NCBI RefSeq assembly: GCF_004519295.1
Contig: NZ_SOZH01000008.1
Location: 1-64,000 of the forward strand
Source: Cellulosimicrobium funkei
Lineage (GTDB): Bacteria > Actinomycetota > Actinomycetes > Actinomycetales > Cellulomonadaceae
Length of the DNA: 64,000 bases
Reading direction: 5' to 3'
A program made the translations under genes and the position numbers. The notes beneath the pieces are model-generated. The model was not told the DNA's origin, did not search any database, and saw nothing but the letters and a program-made list of their open reading frames with translations. This document shows, in pieces, positions 54,279 through 62,139 of the stretch (within the stretch, counting starts at the first letter, position 1; each line of letters starts with the position of its first letter).

Positions 54279-56855
54279 TCAGGCGCAGTCGAGCGCGTCG
54301 ACCGCCGCCTCGCGCGTGGCCGTCACCTCCCGGCCGTCGAGGGTCGCCACGCCGGTCACCGCGACCGTGCCCGCCGGGACCGCCGTCGTGCGGGCGGCGA
54401 ACGACTGGTACGCGTTCTTCCCCGGCGCGACGTCGGCGACCGTCTTCTCCCCGTACGGCGTCGTGAGCGTCAGCGTGACGGGGACGTCCTCCCCGTTCGT
54501 CGCGCGGACCGCGACGTACGCCTTGCCCGCGAGGCAGCGCGGCGCGACCTCGACCGCGAGGTCGAGCTCGGGCGCCGGCGGCTGCTCGCCGTACGCCGCG
54601 AGGAGCGCGGCGTGCTCGGCGGCCGTGATCGGCAGCACGGTGCCGTGGCGCGGGCTGCTCGGCAGGTGCGCGTCGACCGACGTCCACACGCCCGAGTCGA
54701 GGTCGGTGGACTCGAGCGGCAGGTAGCCCTGGCCGCCGTGGTAGCTCGGCTGGTCGACGAAGAGGTACCACTTCTCCTCGGTGTTCGACCTGAAGACGGT
54801 CGGCCCCTCGCCCGCGGTGAGCATGCCGCCCCACGGGTTGGGCTGGCCGTAGCCGATCTTCTCGGCGACGAGGTCCCACTCGGTCGAGCGCAGGTCCGTC
54901 GACTTCTCGAGGCGCGGGATCATGTACGCCTCGTCCTTGGTGAACCGGTAGTACGTGCCGTCGTGCTCGACGATCGACGAGTCGATCATCCCCAGCCCGT
55001 TGCCGCGCTTCTCGTCGATCCACACCTGCGGCTCGGAGAACGTCACGAAGTCGCGCGTCGTGGCGTACATCATGCGCTGGTAGGAGTCGGCGATGCGGCG
55101 GCCGTCGGTCGACGTCGTCGGGTAGAGCGCCGAGGCCCAGTAGACGATGTACTCGCCGCGCTGCGCGTCCCAGAACGCCTCGGGCGCCCACGTGTTGCCC
55201 GCGTACGCGCTCGACACCGTGACCATGCGCTGGTCGGACCAGTGCACGAGGTCGGTCGACTCCCAGATCATCAGCGCGCGCGACCCGCGTTCCTGCGCGT
55301 TGCCGAAGTCGTTGCCGCCGTAGATGCGCAGGTCGGTCGCGAGGAGGAAGAACCGGTCGCCCTCGGGCGAGCGGATGATGAACGGGTCGCGCAGGCCCTT
55401 CTCGCCGAGCGTCGACGTGAGCACGGGCTCGCCGTCGTTGAGCTCGACCCAGTCGAGCGGGTCGTTCCCGTTGCTCGCGCTGAAGTAGACCGACTCGCCG
55501 TCCGCGGTGCTCTCGCCCTCGAAGTACGGGAAGAAGTAGCCCTCGTAGTCGGCCGCGGCGGGCAGCGGGCGGACCGTCGCGTCGTAGGTGTGCGTCGCGG
55601 TCGCACCGTCCTTCGTCGCCGTGACGGTGAGCCGCACGACGGCGGCCGGCTCGCCGTGGGCGGGCCGCGTCACCTCGCCCGTGGCCGAGACGGCCGAGGG
55701 GTCGGAGCTCTCCCACGTGAGGGCGGAGCCGTTGGCCCCCTCCGCGGGCAGCGTGAGGTTGCCGCGCACGTCGTCGAGGTGCGGCACGACGACGTGGCTC
55801 GCGTCCCACGCCACGGCCTCGGCGGGCGCGAGGTGGGCCAGGACCGTGACGTCGATCTGCGCGGTGCGCGCGACCGCGCCGCGCGTGACGAGGGCCGTGA
55901 GGGTCACGGTCGCGTCGTCCTCGCCCGCGGCGGGCCGGGTGACCTTCCCCGTGGCGCTGACGACGCCCGCGTCCGACGACGTCCACGTGACGATCGAGCC
56001 CTGCGCCCCCGTGGTGGGCAGCACGAGGTCCGCGGTGACGGCGCTCGTGTCGCCGAGGTCGAGCGCGGCGAGGTCGGCGTCCGCGGCGGCCGTGGAGGTC
56101 CGGGCCGCGAGCTCGGCCGCCTCGGCCGGGCTCAGCGCACGGTCGTAGAGGCGGAAGTCGCGCACCTGGCCCTTGAGGTAGCGGTCGCCGGAGTAGAGCG
56201 AGCGGCCGACGTAGTTCGCGGTCGTCTGCCCGCCGCCGATCTGGCCCGGGTCGGTCGTGACGTTCGTGGCCTGCTTGACCTGCACGCCGTCCTCGTAGAG
56301 CGTCGCCGTCGTGCCGGAGAGCGTGTACGTGAGGGTCTTCCAGACGCCGCGCTGGAGGTTCGCGCCCTTGGTGACGGTCTGCTCGGTGGTCCAGCTCCCG
56401 GTCGCGATCGACGTGCGGTACGCGTTGCCGGTCGTGAACAGGTAACCGTTGCCGTTCGACCCGCTCGTGTTGCCGAGCCCGTAGACGAAGTACGGCGTGC
56501 CCTGGTCCTGGCTCACGAGCACGTCGAGGCTCACGGTGGCGTCCGTGAGGCCCGCGAGCAGGTGGTCGGGCAGGTCGACATAGTCGTCGGTCCCGTCGAG
56601 CGTCGTGCCGTCGGCCGTCGCCGTGCCGCCCACCACCGTGGCCGGGCCGAACGTCGAGCCCTCGGCGCGGTTCGCCGTCGTGCCGCCGGTCGTGCTCGCG
56701 GCGTCGAGCGGGTACCACGCGACGAGACCGTCGTCGGTGGGGCCGCCGACGTCGGCCGCGGCCGGCGCCGCGACGGCGGCGGCGAGCGTGGAGACGGCGA
56801 GCGCCCCCACCAGCCCGGCGGCGAGCGCCGAGCGTGCTCGGTGTATGGAAATCAT
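54279..56855 (-). CDS. Secreted GH43-family arabinanase-like protein with LamG and Ig modules (858 aa)
   Basis: Domain order: signal peptide (about 1-34), LamG/concanavalin-like domain (40-245), two atrophied bacterial Ig domains (255-340 and 350-430), a GH43 five-bladed propeller (440-745), and a C-terminal domain (763-857) with Cys774 and Cys857. The GH43 acids appear as Asp490 (RDPFII), Asp625 (MIDSSIV) and Glu683 (EGPTVF). Such enzymes release arabinose or xylose from plant polysaccharides outside the cell; exact substrate unknown. AGAGGA precedes the ATG by 5 nt. The LamG domain is nearly identical to one in the neighbouring 1645-residue protein. Confidence 0.9.
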   Translation of the reverse strand: MISIHRARSALAAGLVGALAVSTLAAAVAAPAAADVGGPTDDGLVAWYPLDAASTTGGTTANRAEGSTFGPATVVGGTATADGTTLDGTDDYVDLPDHLLAGLTDATVSLDVLVSQDQGTPYFVYGLGNTSGSNGNGYLFTTGNAYRTSIATGSWTTEQTVTKGANLQRGVWKTLTYTLSGTTATLYEDGVQVKQATNVTTDPGQIGGGQTTANYVGRSLYSGDRYLKGQVRDFRLYDRALSPAEAAELAARTSTAAADADLAALDLGDTSAVTADLVLPTTGAQGSIVTWTSSDAGVVSATGKVTRPAAGEDDATVTLTALVTRGAVARTAQIDVTVLAHLAPAEAVAWDASHVVVPHLDDVRGNLTLPAEGANGSALTWESSDPSAVSATGEVTRPAHGEPAAVVRLTVTATKDGATATHTYDATVRPLPAAADYEGYFFPYFEGESTADGESVYFSASNGNDPLDWVELNDGEPVLTSTLGEKGLRDPFIIRSPEGDRFFLLATDLRIYGGNDFGNAQERGSRALMIWESTDLVHWSDQRMVTVSSAYAGNTWAPEAFWDAQRGEYIVYWASALYPTTSTDGRRIADSYQRMMYATTRDFVTFSEPQVWIDEKRGNGLGMIDSSIVEHDGTYYRFTKDEAYMIPRLEKSTDLRSTEWDLVAEKIGYGQPNPWGGMLTAGEGPTVFRSNTEEKWYLFVDQPSYHGGQGYLPLESTDLDSGVWTSVDAHLPSSPRHGTVLPITAAEHAALLAAYGEQPPAPELDLAVEVAPRCLAGKAYVAVRATNGEDVPVTLTLTTPYGEKTVADVAPGKNAYQSFAARTTAVPAGTVAVTGVATLDGREVTATREAAVDALDCA

Positions 56856-56889
56856 GTCGTCCTCTCCTCGTCGAGATGCAGGTGTGTCG

Positions 56890-56969
56890 CGAGGTAGAGC
56901 CCCGGTCCCGCGAGGTAGAGGCGTGGTCGTGACCACGCCTCTACCTCGGCTCACCGGGGCTCTACCTCG
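56890..56969 (-). terminator. Nested double hairpin between two GH43 genes
   Basis: An outer perfect 16-bp stem (56890-56905 with 56954-56969) encloses a perfect 18-bp stem (56911-56928 with 56931-56948, loop GT). Both left arms begin CGAGGTAGAG. It starts 8 nt after the stop of the 1645-residue protein and ends 35 nt before the next start codon, so it can act as terminator or as a leader structure for the 858-residue protein. Confidence 0.85.
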
Positions 56970-56977
56970 GGGGGGCG

Positions 56978-59900
56978 TCAGCCGCAGGGGTGGGCGTCGT
57001 AGGCGATGTCGTAGGGCGTGGTGACCGGGGTGCTGTCGAGCACGGCCGTGCCGGTGACCGTCAGGGTGCCCGCCTGGACCGACGTCGCCCTCGTCGCGAA
57101 CGACTGGTAGGCGTTCGCGCCCGGGGCGACGCCCGCGAACGTCCTCGTGCCGTACGGGGTCGTGAGGGTGACGTCGGCGGGCACGACGCCCGCGTTCGTC
57201 GCCCGCACCGCGACGTAGACCTTGCCCGCGAGGCACCGCGGGGTGGCCTCGACGGTCAGCTCGACCCGGGGCGCGGGGGCGACGTCGACCGGGTCCACGC
57301 TCTCGAGCGTCGGCACGACCTTCTGGATGAGGCCGTCCTCGCCGAACGTGAGGCGGTCGATCGTCGTCTCGCGGTGGGTCCCGTCGCCGCCGGGGATGGC
57401 GAACCGGTGGTACGCGATGTACCAGTCGTCCGTGCCCTCGACGTTGAGGATCGAGCTGTGCCCGGTCCCGAGGATGCCCTGCGAGGCGTCCTTCTCGAGG
57501 ATCACGCCGCGGTACGTCCACGGGCCGTCGATGCTGTCCGACGTCGCGTAGCCGACGCGGTAGCTCTCCGAGCCCGTGTCGTCGATCGAGTACGTGAGGT
57601 GGTAGACGCCGTCGCGGTAGTTGAGGAACAGGCCCTCGCGGAAGTCGGTCAGGCCGGGGATGCGCCGCAGCGTGTCCTGCTTGATCGACGTCATGTCGTC
57701 GTCCAGCTCCGCCATGACCGGGCCGTTCGACGGCCCGCCGTTGCCCCACAGCAGCCAGTACTTCCCGGTCTCCGGGTCGCGGAACGCGGCCGGGTCGATG
57801 GCCTGGCCGGACGTGACCACCTCGCCGTTGGTGATCATCGCCGTCGGCTGCGCGGTGAACGGTCCCTCGGGGCTGTCGGCCACCGCGACGCCGATCGTCT
57901 TGCGGTCGTACGTCGGGTTGTGGCCGGAGAAGTAGAACCAGTACCTCCCGTCCCGCTCGATGATCGTCGGCGCCCACGCGTTGCCGGTCGCCCACGGGAC
58001 GTTCCCGTTCGCGCCGTCGAGCGTGAGGAACGGCTGCTCCGAGCGCTCCCACGTCACGAGGTCGGTGGACTTCCAGACGTAGAAGTCCTTGCCGCCCCAG
58101 CCCGGCGTGCCGTCGGTCGTGGCGTAGAGGTAGAACGTGTCGCCGAACTGCGCGATGTTCGGGTCGGCGTACGTCCCGGGGAGTACCGGGCTGCCCATCT
58201 GCTTGGCCTGGACCGTCCACGTGCGCGACGACCCGTCCGGCCCGGTCACGGTGTACTCCACGGGCTGCGTGAGGTCCTGCACCGAGCCGTTCCCGGGCGT
58301 GACGGTCGCGCGCGGCGAGACCGTGAGGACCGGCGCGAGCGCGGAGACGTCCGTGCCCGGCACGACGGCGAGCGTCACGGTCGAGCTCGCCCGGTCGACG
58401 ATCGCGGGGACCTTGAGCGCGTCGAGCTCGGCGCCCGTGACGGCCGTGTGGTCCGCCCCGACCTGGTAGACCTCGTCGGCCGTGAGCGCACGGTCGTAGA
58501 CCCGGAAGTCGCGCACCGAGCCCTTGAGGTAGCGGTCGCCCGAGTACAGGGAGCGGCCGATGTAGTTGGCGAGCGTCGAGCCGTTCCCGATGTCCTTCGG
58601 GTCGATGGTGACGCCGGTCTGGCGGCCCACCTCGACGCCGTCCTCGTAGAGCACGGCCGTCGTGCCGGACAGGGTGTACGTGAGGTGCTTCCACACCCCG
58701 CGCTGGAGGTTCGCGTTCTTCGTGACGGTCTGCTCGGTGGTCCAGTTCCCCGTCGCGATCGACGTGCGGTACGCGTTGCCCGTGGTGAACAGGTACCCGT
58801 CGCCCGCCGTGCCGCTCGTGTTGCCGAGGCCGTAGACGAAGTACGGCGTCGCCTGGTCCGTCGCGACCTTGACGTCGAGCGCGACCGTGACGTCGGTGAG
58901 CCCGGCGAGCAGGTGGTCGGGCAGGTCGACGTAGTCGTCCGTCCCGTCGAGCCGGACGCCCTCCCCGGTGCCGGAGAAGGCCGCGCCGTTGGTCAGCGTC
59001 GCCGGGCCGAACGACGACCCGGGCGCGGTGTTCGCCGCCGCCGTGCCGCTCGTCTCGTCGAACGCGTACCGCACCACGAGGCCCGGCACGTCGGCCGTCA
59101 CCTCGACCGCCACGTACGCGGTGCGCGACCCGTCGGCGGTCGTCGCCGTGACGAGCGCGTGGCCCTCGCCGACACCCGTCACGACGCCGTCGGCCGAGAC
59201 CGCGGCGACGTCCGCGTCGTCCGACGCCCACGTGATCGCGCGCGCCGTCGCGTTCGCGGGCGTGACGGTCGCGGTGAGCTGCCGCGTGCCGCCGACGCCC
59301 ACCTCGAGCGACTCGGGGGTGACGCTGAGGCCCTCGACGGGGACGACGTCGTCGGTCACGGTGACGACCGCGCGGGCGCGGACGCTCACCCCGCCGCCGA
59401 GCGTGCCCAGCACCTCGAACGAGCCCGCCTGCGCGTACGACGCCGGGTCGACCGCGTCCCACGTGACATCCGCCGAGCCCGTGGAGCCGTCGGCGAAGCG
59501 CGCCGTGACGCTCGCGGGCAGCACCGGCGCGGAGCCGGTCTGGACGGTCACGGCGACGTCCTCGACGGACTCGACGAACGCGTCGGGCTGGTACGTGCGC
59601 AGCAGGCGGTCGTACTCGGCCTGCGTCACGGGGAGCACCGTGCCGTGGCGCGGTCGCGACGGCATCTCGTAGTCGGTGGACATGGTCCACTCGGCCGCGT
59701 CGAGCGAGGTCGACTCGAACGGCACGTAGCCGCGGCCGCCGAACTCGTCGATGAAGAGGTACCACTTCTCCTCGGTGTTCGACTTGAAGATCGTCGGGCC
59801 CTCGCCCTGGTTGATCCCGCCGCCGAGCGAGTTCGCCTTGCCGATGCAGTCGGTGATGAAGTCGTAGTCCGTCGAGCGCAGCTCGGCCGCCTTCTCCGCG

Positions 59901-61915
59901 AGGATGAACTTGGAGCACGGCGTGGACGACGTGTTGTTCCGCTCGTCCTTGGTGAACCGGTAGTACTGGCCGTCGTGCTGCGTCACGGTCGAGTCGATGA
60001 CCGAGTAGCCCGGGTCGACCCACACCTGCGCCTCGCTGAACGTCACGAAGTCGCGCGTCGTGGCGTACATCATCCGGTTGTAGGTGTTGCCGGTGTGGTC
60101 CGGGTCGTCCTCCGCGTAGAGCTTCGAGGCCCAGAACACGACGTACGCGCCGATCGTCTCGTCGTAGTACGCCTCCGGCGCCCACGTGTTGCCCGCGGTG
60201 TCGGGCGAGACCTGCACGAGGCGCTGGTCGGTCCAGTTCACGAGGTCCGTGGACTCCCACACCATGATCGACTTCGAGCCGGTGCGCTGGGACGCGTCCC
60301 AGTTCCCGTTGCCGTAGATCTTGAGGTCGGTGGCGATCTGGTAGAACTTGTCGCCCTCGGGCGAGCGGATGACGAACGGGTCCCGCAGGCCCTTCTCCCC
60401 CAGCTCCGACGTGAGGACGGGCTGGTTGTCGTTGAGGTTCTGGTACTTCAGCGGGTCGTTGCCCTGGCTGAGCCCGAAGTAGACCTGCTCGCCCGTGGCG
60501 GTGCCCTCGCCCACGAAGTAGGAGAACAGGTAGCCCGCGAGGTCCTCCTGCTCGGGCAGCGGCGGCACGTGCGCCGCGAGCTCGCGCGTGGCGGTGGCCG
60601 CGCCGACCGTCACCGTCGCGGTGAGGGCCACGGTCTCGGCGTCCTCGCCGTGCGCCGGGCGCGTCACCTCGCCCGTCGGGGTGATCGTGCCCGACGACGA
60701 CTCCCACGTCACGCTCGCGCCGTGCAGCCCCGTGGTGGGCAGCGTGAGGTTGCCGCGCACGTCGTCGAGGTTCGTCACCTCGAGCGCGGCGGCCGCGGCG
60801 TCGGCCTTCGCCTGGTGGCCGTCGCCCGGCAGGACCGTGACGTCGAACGTGCGGGTCGCGGTCGCGCCGCGCAACGTCACCGTGGCGGTGAGCGTCGCGG
60901 TCGCCGGCTCGTCGCCCGCGGGGCGCGTCACCGCGCCGCTCGCCGAGACGACGCCCGCGTCGGAGCTCGACCACGCGACGGCGGAGCCACCGACGCCCTT
61001 CGCGGGGAGCACGAGGTCCGTGCCGACGGCGCTCGTGTCGCCCAGGTCGAGCGCGGCGGCGTCGGCCGTGACGGCGTCCTGCGCGGCGTCCGACGCGAGG
61101 TCGGCGACCTCCTGCGCGGTGAGCGCGCGGTCGTAGAGCCGGAAGTCCTTCATGCGCCCCTTGAAGAGGTTGTCGGCGGCGTAGGCCGACTTCCCGAGCG
61201 CGTTCGCGGTCGTGGTGCCGCCGCCGATCGCGCCGGGCGTGATCGTCACCGCGGTGTTCTGCCCGACCTGGGTGCCGTCCTCGTACAGCCGCGCCGTGCC
61301 GCCCGCGAGCGTGTAGGTGACGGTCTTCCACACGCCCCGCTGGAGGGCGCCCGCGGGGGTCTTGGCCGTGTTCTGCTCGCGGCCCCACGCGAGGTCGGAG
61401 ATCGTCGCGCGGTAGTTCGCGTTGCCCGTCGAGAACAGGTAGCCGTTCCCGGACTGCGGGGTGCCGACCGCCGGGTTGCCGAGGGTGTAGAAGAAGTAGT
61501 TGCCGCTCAGCGACGTGTCGACCCACACGTCCGCGCTCACCGTCACGGCGTCGTAGCCGGCCAGGAGGTCGTCGGGCAGGTCCACGTGGTTCGCGCCGCC
61601 GAACGTGAGGCCCTGTCCCGCGCGCCACCCGCCGCCCGTGCCGACGAGCGCGGCGTCGAGGCCGTGGCCCGACGCGTCGTGCGCGACGGTGCCCTCGGTC
61701 TCGTCGAGCGGGAGCCAGAGCCGCAGACCGTCCGTGGTCGGCTCGGCCGCGACGGGGACCGGTGCGGGCGCCGCGGGCATAGGGCCGGCGGCCGCCGCGC
61801 CCACGGGCGCGAGCGGGGCGACGAGCGCGAGGCCGAGCAGCGCCGCGAGCGAGCGGCGTCGGCGTCGGGCGCGGGGCTCCGCGGGCGTCGGGGGTGGTTC
61901 GTGGCGTGAGGTCAT
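56978..61915 (-). CDS. Giant secreted protein with two GH43 catalytic modules (1645 aa)
   Basis: Domain order: signal peptide with RRRRR (about 1-43), LamG-1 (60-275), two atrophied Ig domains (285-361, 365-450), GH43-1 (455-770; Asp512, Asp641, Glu705), Ig-like Big_4-type domain (785-855), BIG2 domain (858-940), LamG-2 (945-1158), a beta linker domain (1160-1240), GH43-2 (1243-1545; Asp1251, Asp1374, Glu1427), and the shared C-terminal domain (1550-1645; Cys1561, Cys1644). GH43-1 resembles the module of the 858-residue protein; GH43-2 belongs to a different subfamily (YADPNI, AIDPAAF, FREGLF). GAGGAG lies 6 nt before the ATG at 61915. It likely attacks arabinan or arabinoxylan with two specificities. 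Confidence 0.92.
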   Translation of the reverse strand: MTSRHEPPPTPAEPRARRRRRSLAALLGLALVAPLAPVGAAAAGPMPAAPAPVPVAAEPTTDGLRLWLPLDETEGTVAHDASGHGLDAALVGTGGGWRAGQGLTFGGANHVDLPDDLLAGYDAVTVSADVWVDTSLSGNYFFYTLGNPAVGTPQSGNGYLFSTGNANYRATISDLAWGREQNTAKTPAGALQRGVWKTVTYTLAGGTARLYEDGTQVGQNTAVTITPGAIGGGTTTANALGKSAYAADNLFKGRMKDFRLYDRALTAQEVADLASDAAQDAVTADAAALDLGDTSAVGTDLVLPAKGVGGSAVAWSSSDAGVVSASGAVTRPAGDEPATATLTATVTLRGATATRTFDVTVLPGDGHQAKADAAAAALEVTNLDDVRGNLTLPTTGLHGASVTWESSSGTITPTGEVTRPAHGEDAETVALTATVTVGAATATRELAAHVPPLPEQEDLAGYLFSYFVGEGTATGEQVYFGLSQGNDPLKYQNLNDNQPVLTSELGEKGLRDPFVIRSPEGDKFYQIATDLKIYGNGNWDASQRTGSKSIMVWESTDLVNWTDQRLVQVSPDTAGNTWAPEAYYDETIGAYVVFWASKLYAEDDPDHTGNTYNRMMYATTRDFVTFSEAQVWVDPGYSVIDSTVTQHDGQYYRFTKDERNNTSSTPCSKFILAEKAAELRSTDYDFITDCIGKANSLGGGINQGEGPTIFKSNTEEKWYLFIDEFGGRGYVPFESTSLDAAEWTMSTDYEMPSRPRHGTVLPVTQAEYDRLLRTYQPDAFVESVEDVAVTVQTGSAPVLPASVTARFADGSTGSADVTWDAVDPASYAQAGSFEVLGTLGGGVSVRARAVVTVTDDVVPVEGLSVTPESLEVGVGGTRQLTATVTPANATARAITWASDDADVAAVSADGVVTGVGEGHALVTATTADGSRTAYVAVEVTADVPGLVVRYAFDETSGTAAANTAPGSSFGPATLTNGAAFSGTGEGVRLDGTDDYVDLPDHLLAGLTDVTVALDVKVATDQATPYFVYGLGNTSGTAGDGYLFTTGNAYRTSIATGNWTTEQTVTKNANLQRGVWKHLTYTLSGTTAVLYEDGVEVGRQTGVTIDPKDIGNGSTLANYIGRSLYSGDRYLKGSVRDFRVYDRALTADEVYQVGADHTAVTGAELDALKVPAIVDRASSTVTLAVVPGTDVSALAPVLTVSPRATVTPGNGSVQDLTQPVEYTVTGPDGSSRTWTVQAKQMGSPVLPGTYADPNIAQFGDTFYLYATTDGTPGWGGKDFYVWKSTDLVTWERSEQPFLTLDGANGNVPWATGNAWAPTIIERDGRYWFYFSGHNPTYDRKTIGVAVADSPEGPFTAQPTAMITNGEVVTSGQAIDPAAFRDPETGKYWLLWGNGGPSNGPVMAELDDDMTSIKQDTLRRIPGLTDFREGLFLNYRDGVYHLTYSIDDTGSESYRVGYATSDSIDGPWTYRGVILEKDASQGILGTGHSSILNVEGTDDWYIAYHRFAIPGGDGTHRETTIDRLTFGEDGLIQKVVPTLESVDPVDVAPAPRVELTVEATPRCLAGKVYVAVRATNAGVVPADVTLTTPYGTRTFAGVAPGANAYQSFATRATSVQAGTLTVTGTAVLDSTPVTTPYDIAYDAHPCG

Positions 61916-61978
61916 CGGTGACTCCTCGTCGTCGTGCCCGGCGTCGGCGCCGGTCGCGGGTCCGCCGTCGGACGCGCG

Positions 61979-62006
61979 TGTGAACGCTAACATGTGAACG
62001 CAAACA
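61979..62006 (-). promoter_or_regulatory. Tandem LacI-like operator sites
   Basis: TGTGAACGCTAACA (61979-61992) is followed directly by TGTGAACGCAAACA (61993-62006). Each resembles the palindromic LacI-family operator TGTTAGCGCTAACA used by sugar-responsive actinobacterial repressors. They lie 64-91 bp upstream of the giant GH43 gene. A weaker dyad CGACA-ACGA-TGTCG lies near 62027-62040. Confidence 0.6.
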
Positions 62007-62074
62007 TGCCTAGGGACCCCGGGACCGACAACGATGTCGAAAAGCGCGTGAGGGCTCCCGGGCGCCCCCGGACG

Positions 62075-62119
62075 CCGACGGCGGCCCGCACCACCGGGTG
62101 GGGTGCGGGCCGTCGTCGG
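62075..62119 (-). terminator. Hairpin after the right-edge GH43 gene
   Basis: Two 18-nt arms (62075-62092 and 62102-62119) pair at 17 of 18 positions around a 9-nt loop, 20 bp after the stop codon. It isolates this gene from the next GH43 gene. Confidence 0.75.
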
Positions 62120-62139
62120 GCAGTGCTGGTCGTCCGGTG

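Noticed and set aside
56990-61909. A 1639-codon open frame on the plus strand opposite the giant GH43 gene
   Set aside because: The composition is Arg/Val/Glu/Asp-rich with no motifs, whereas the minus frame has complete domains, a signal peptide and a ribosome site.
54279-62003. A single 2574-codon frame covering both GH43 genes
   Set aside because: Only the part up to 56855 encodes recognisable domains; upstream it runs through the other gene in a wrong frame and over a hairpin element, so this is no fusion.
61979-62006. Rex sites upstream of the GH43 gene
   Set aside because: TGTGAACGC resembles a Rex half-site, but the second half AAACA/TAACA lacks the required TTCACA; a LacI-type reading fits better.
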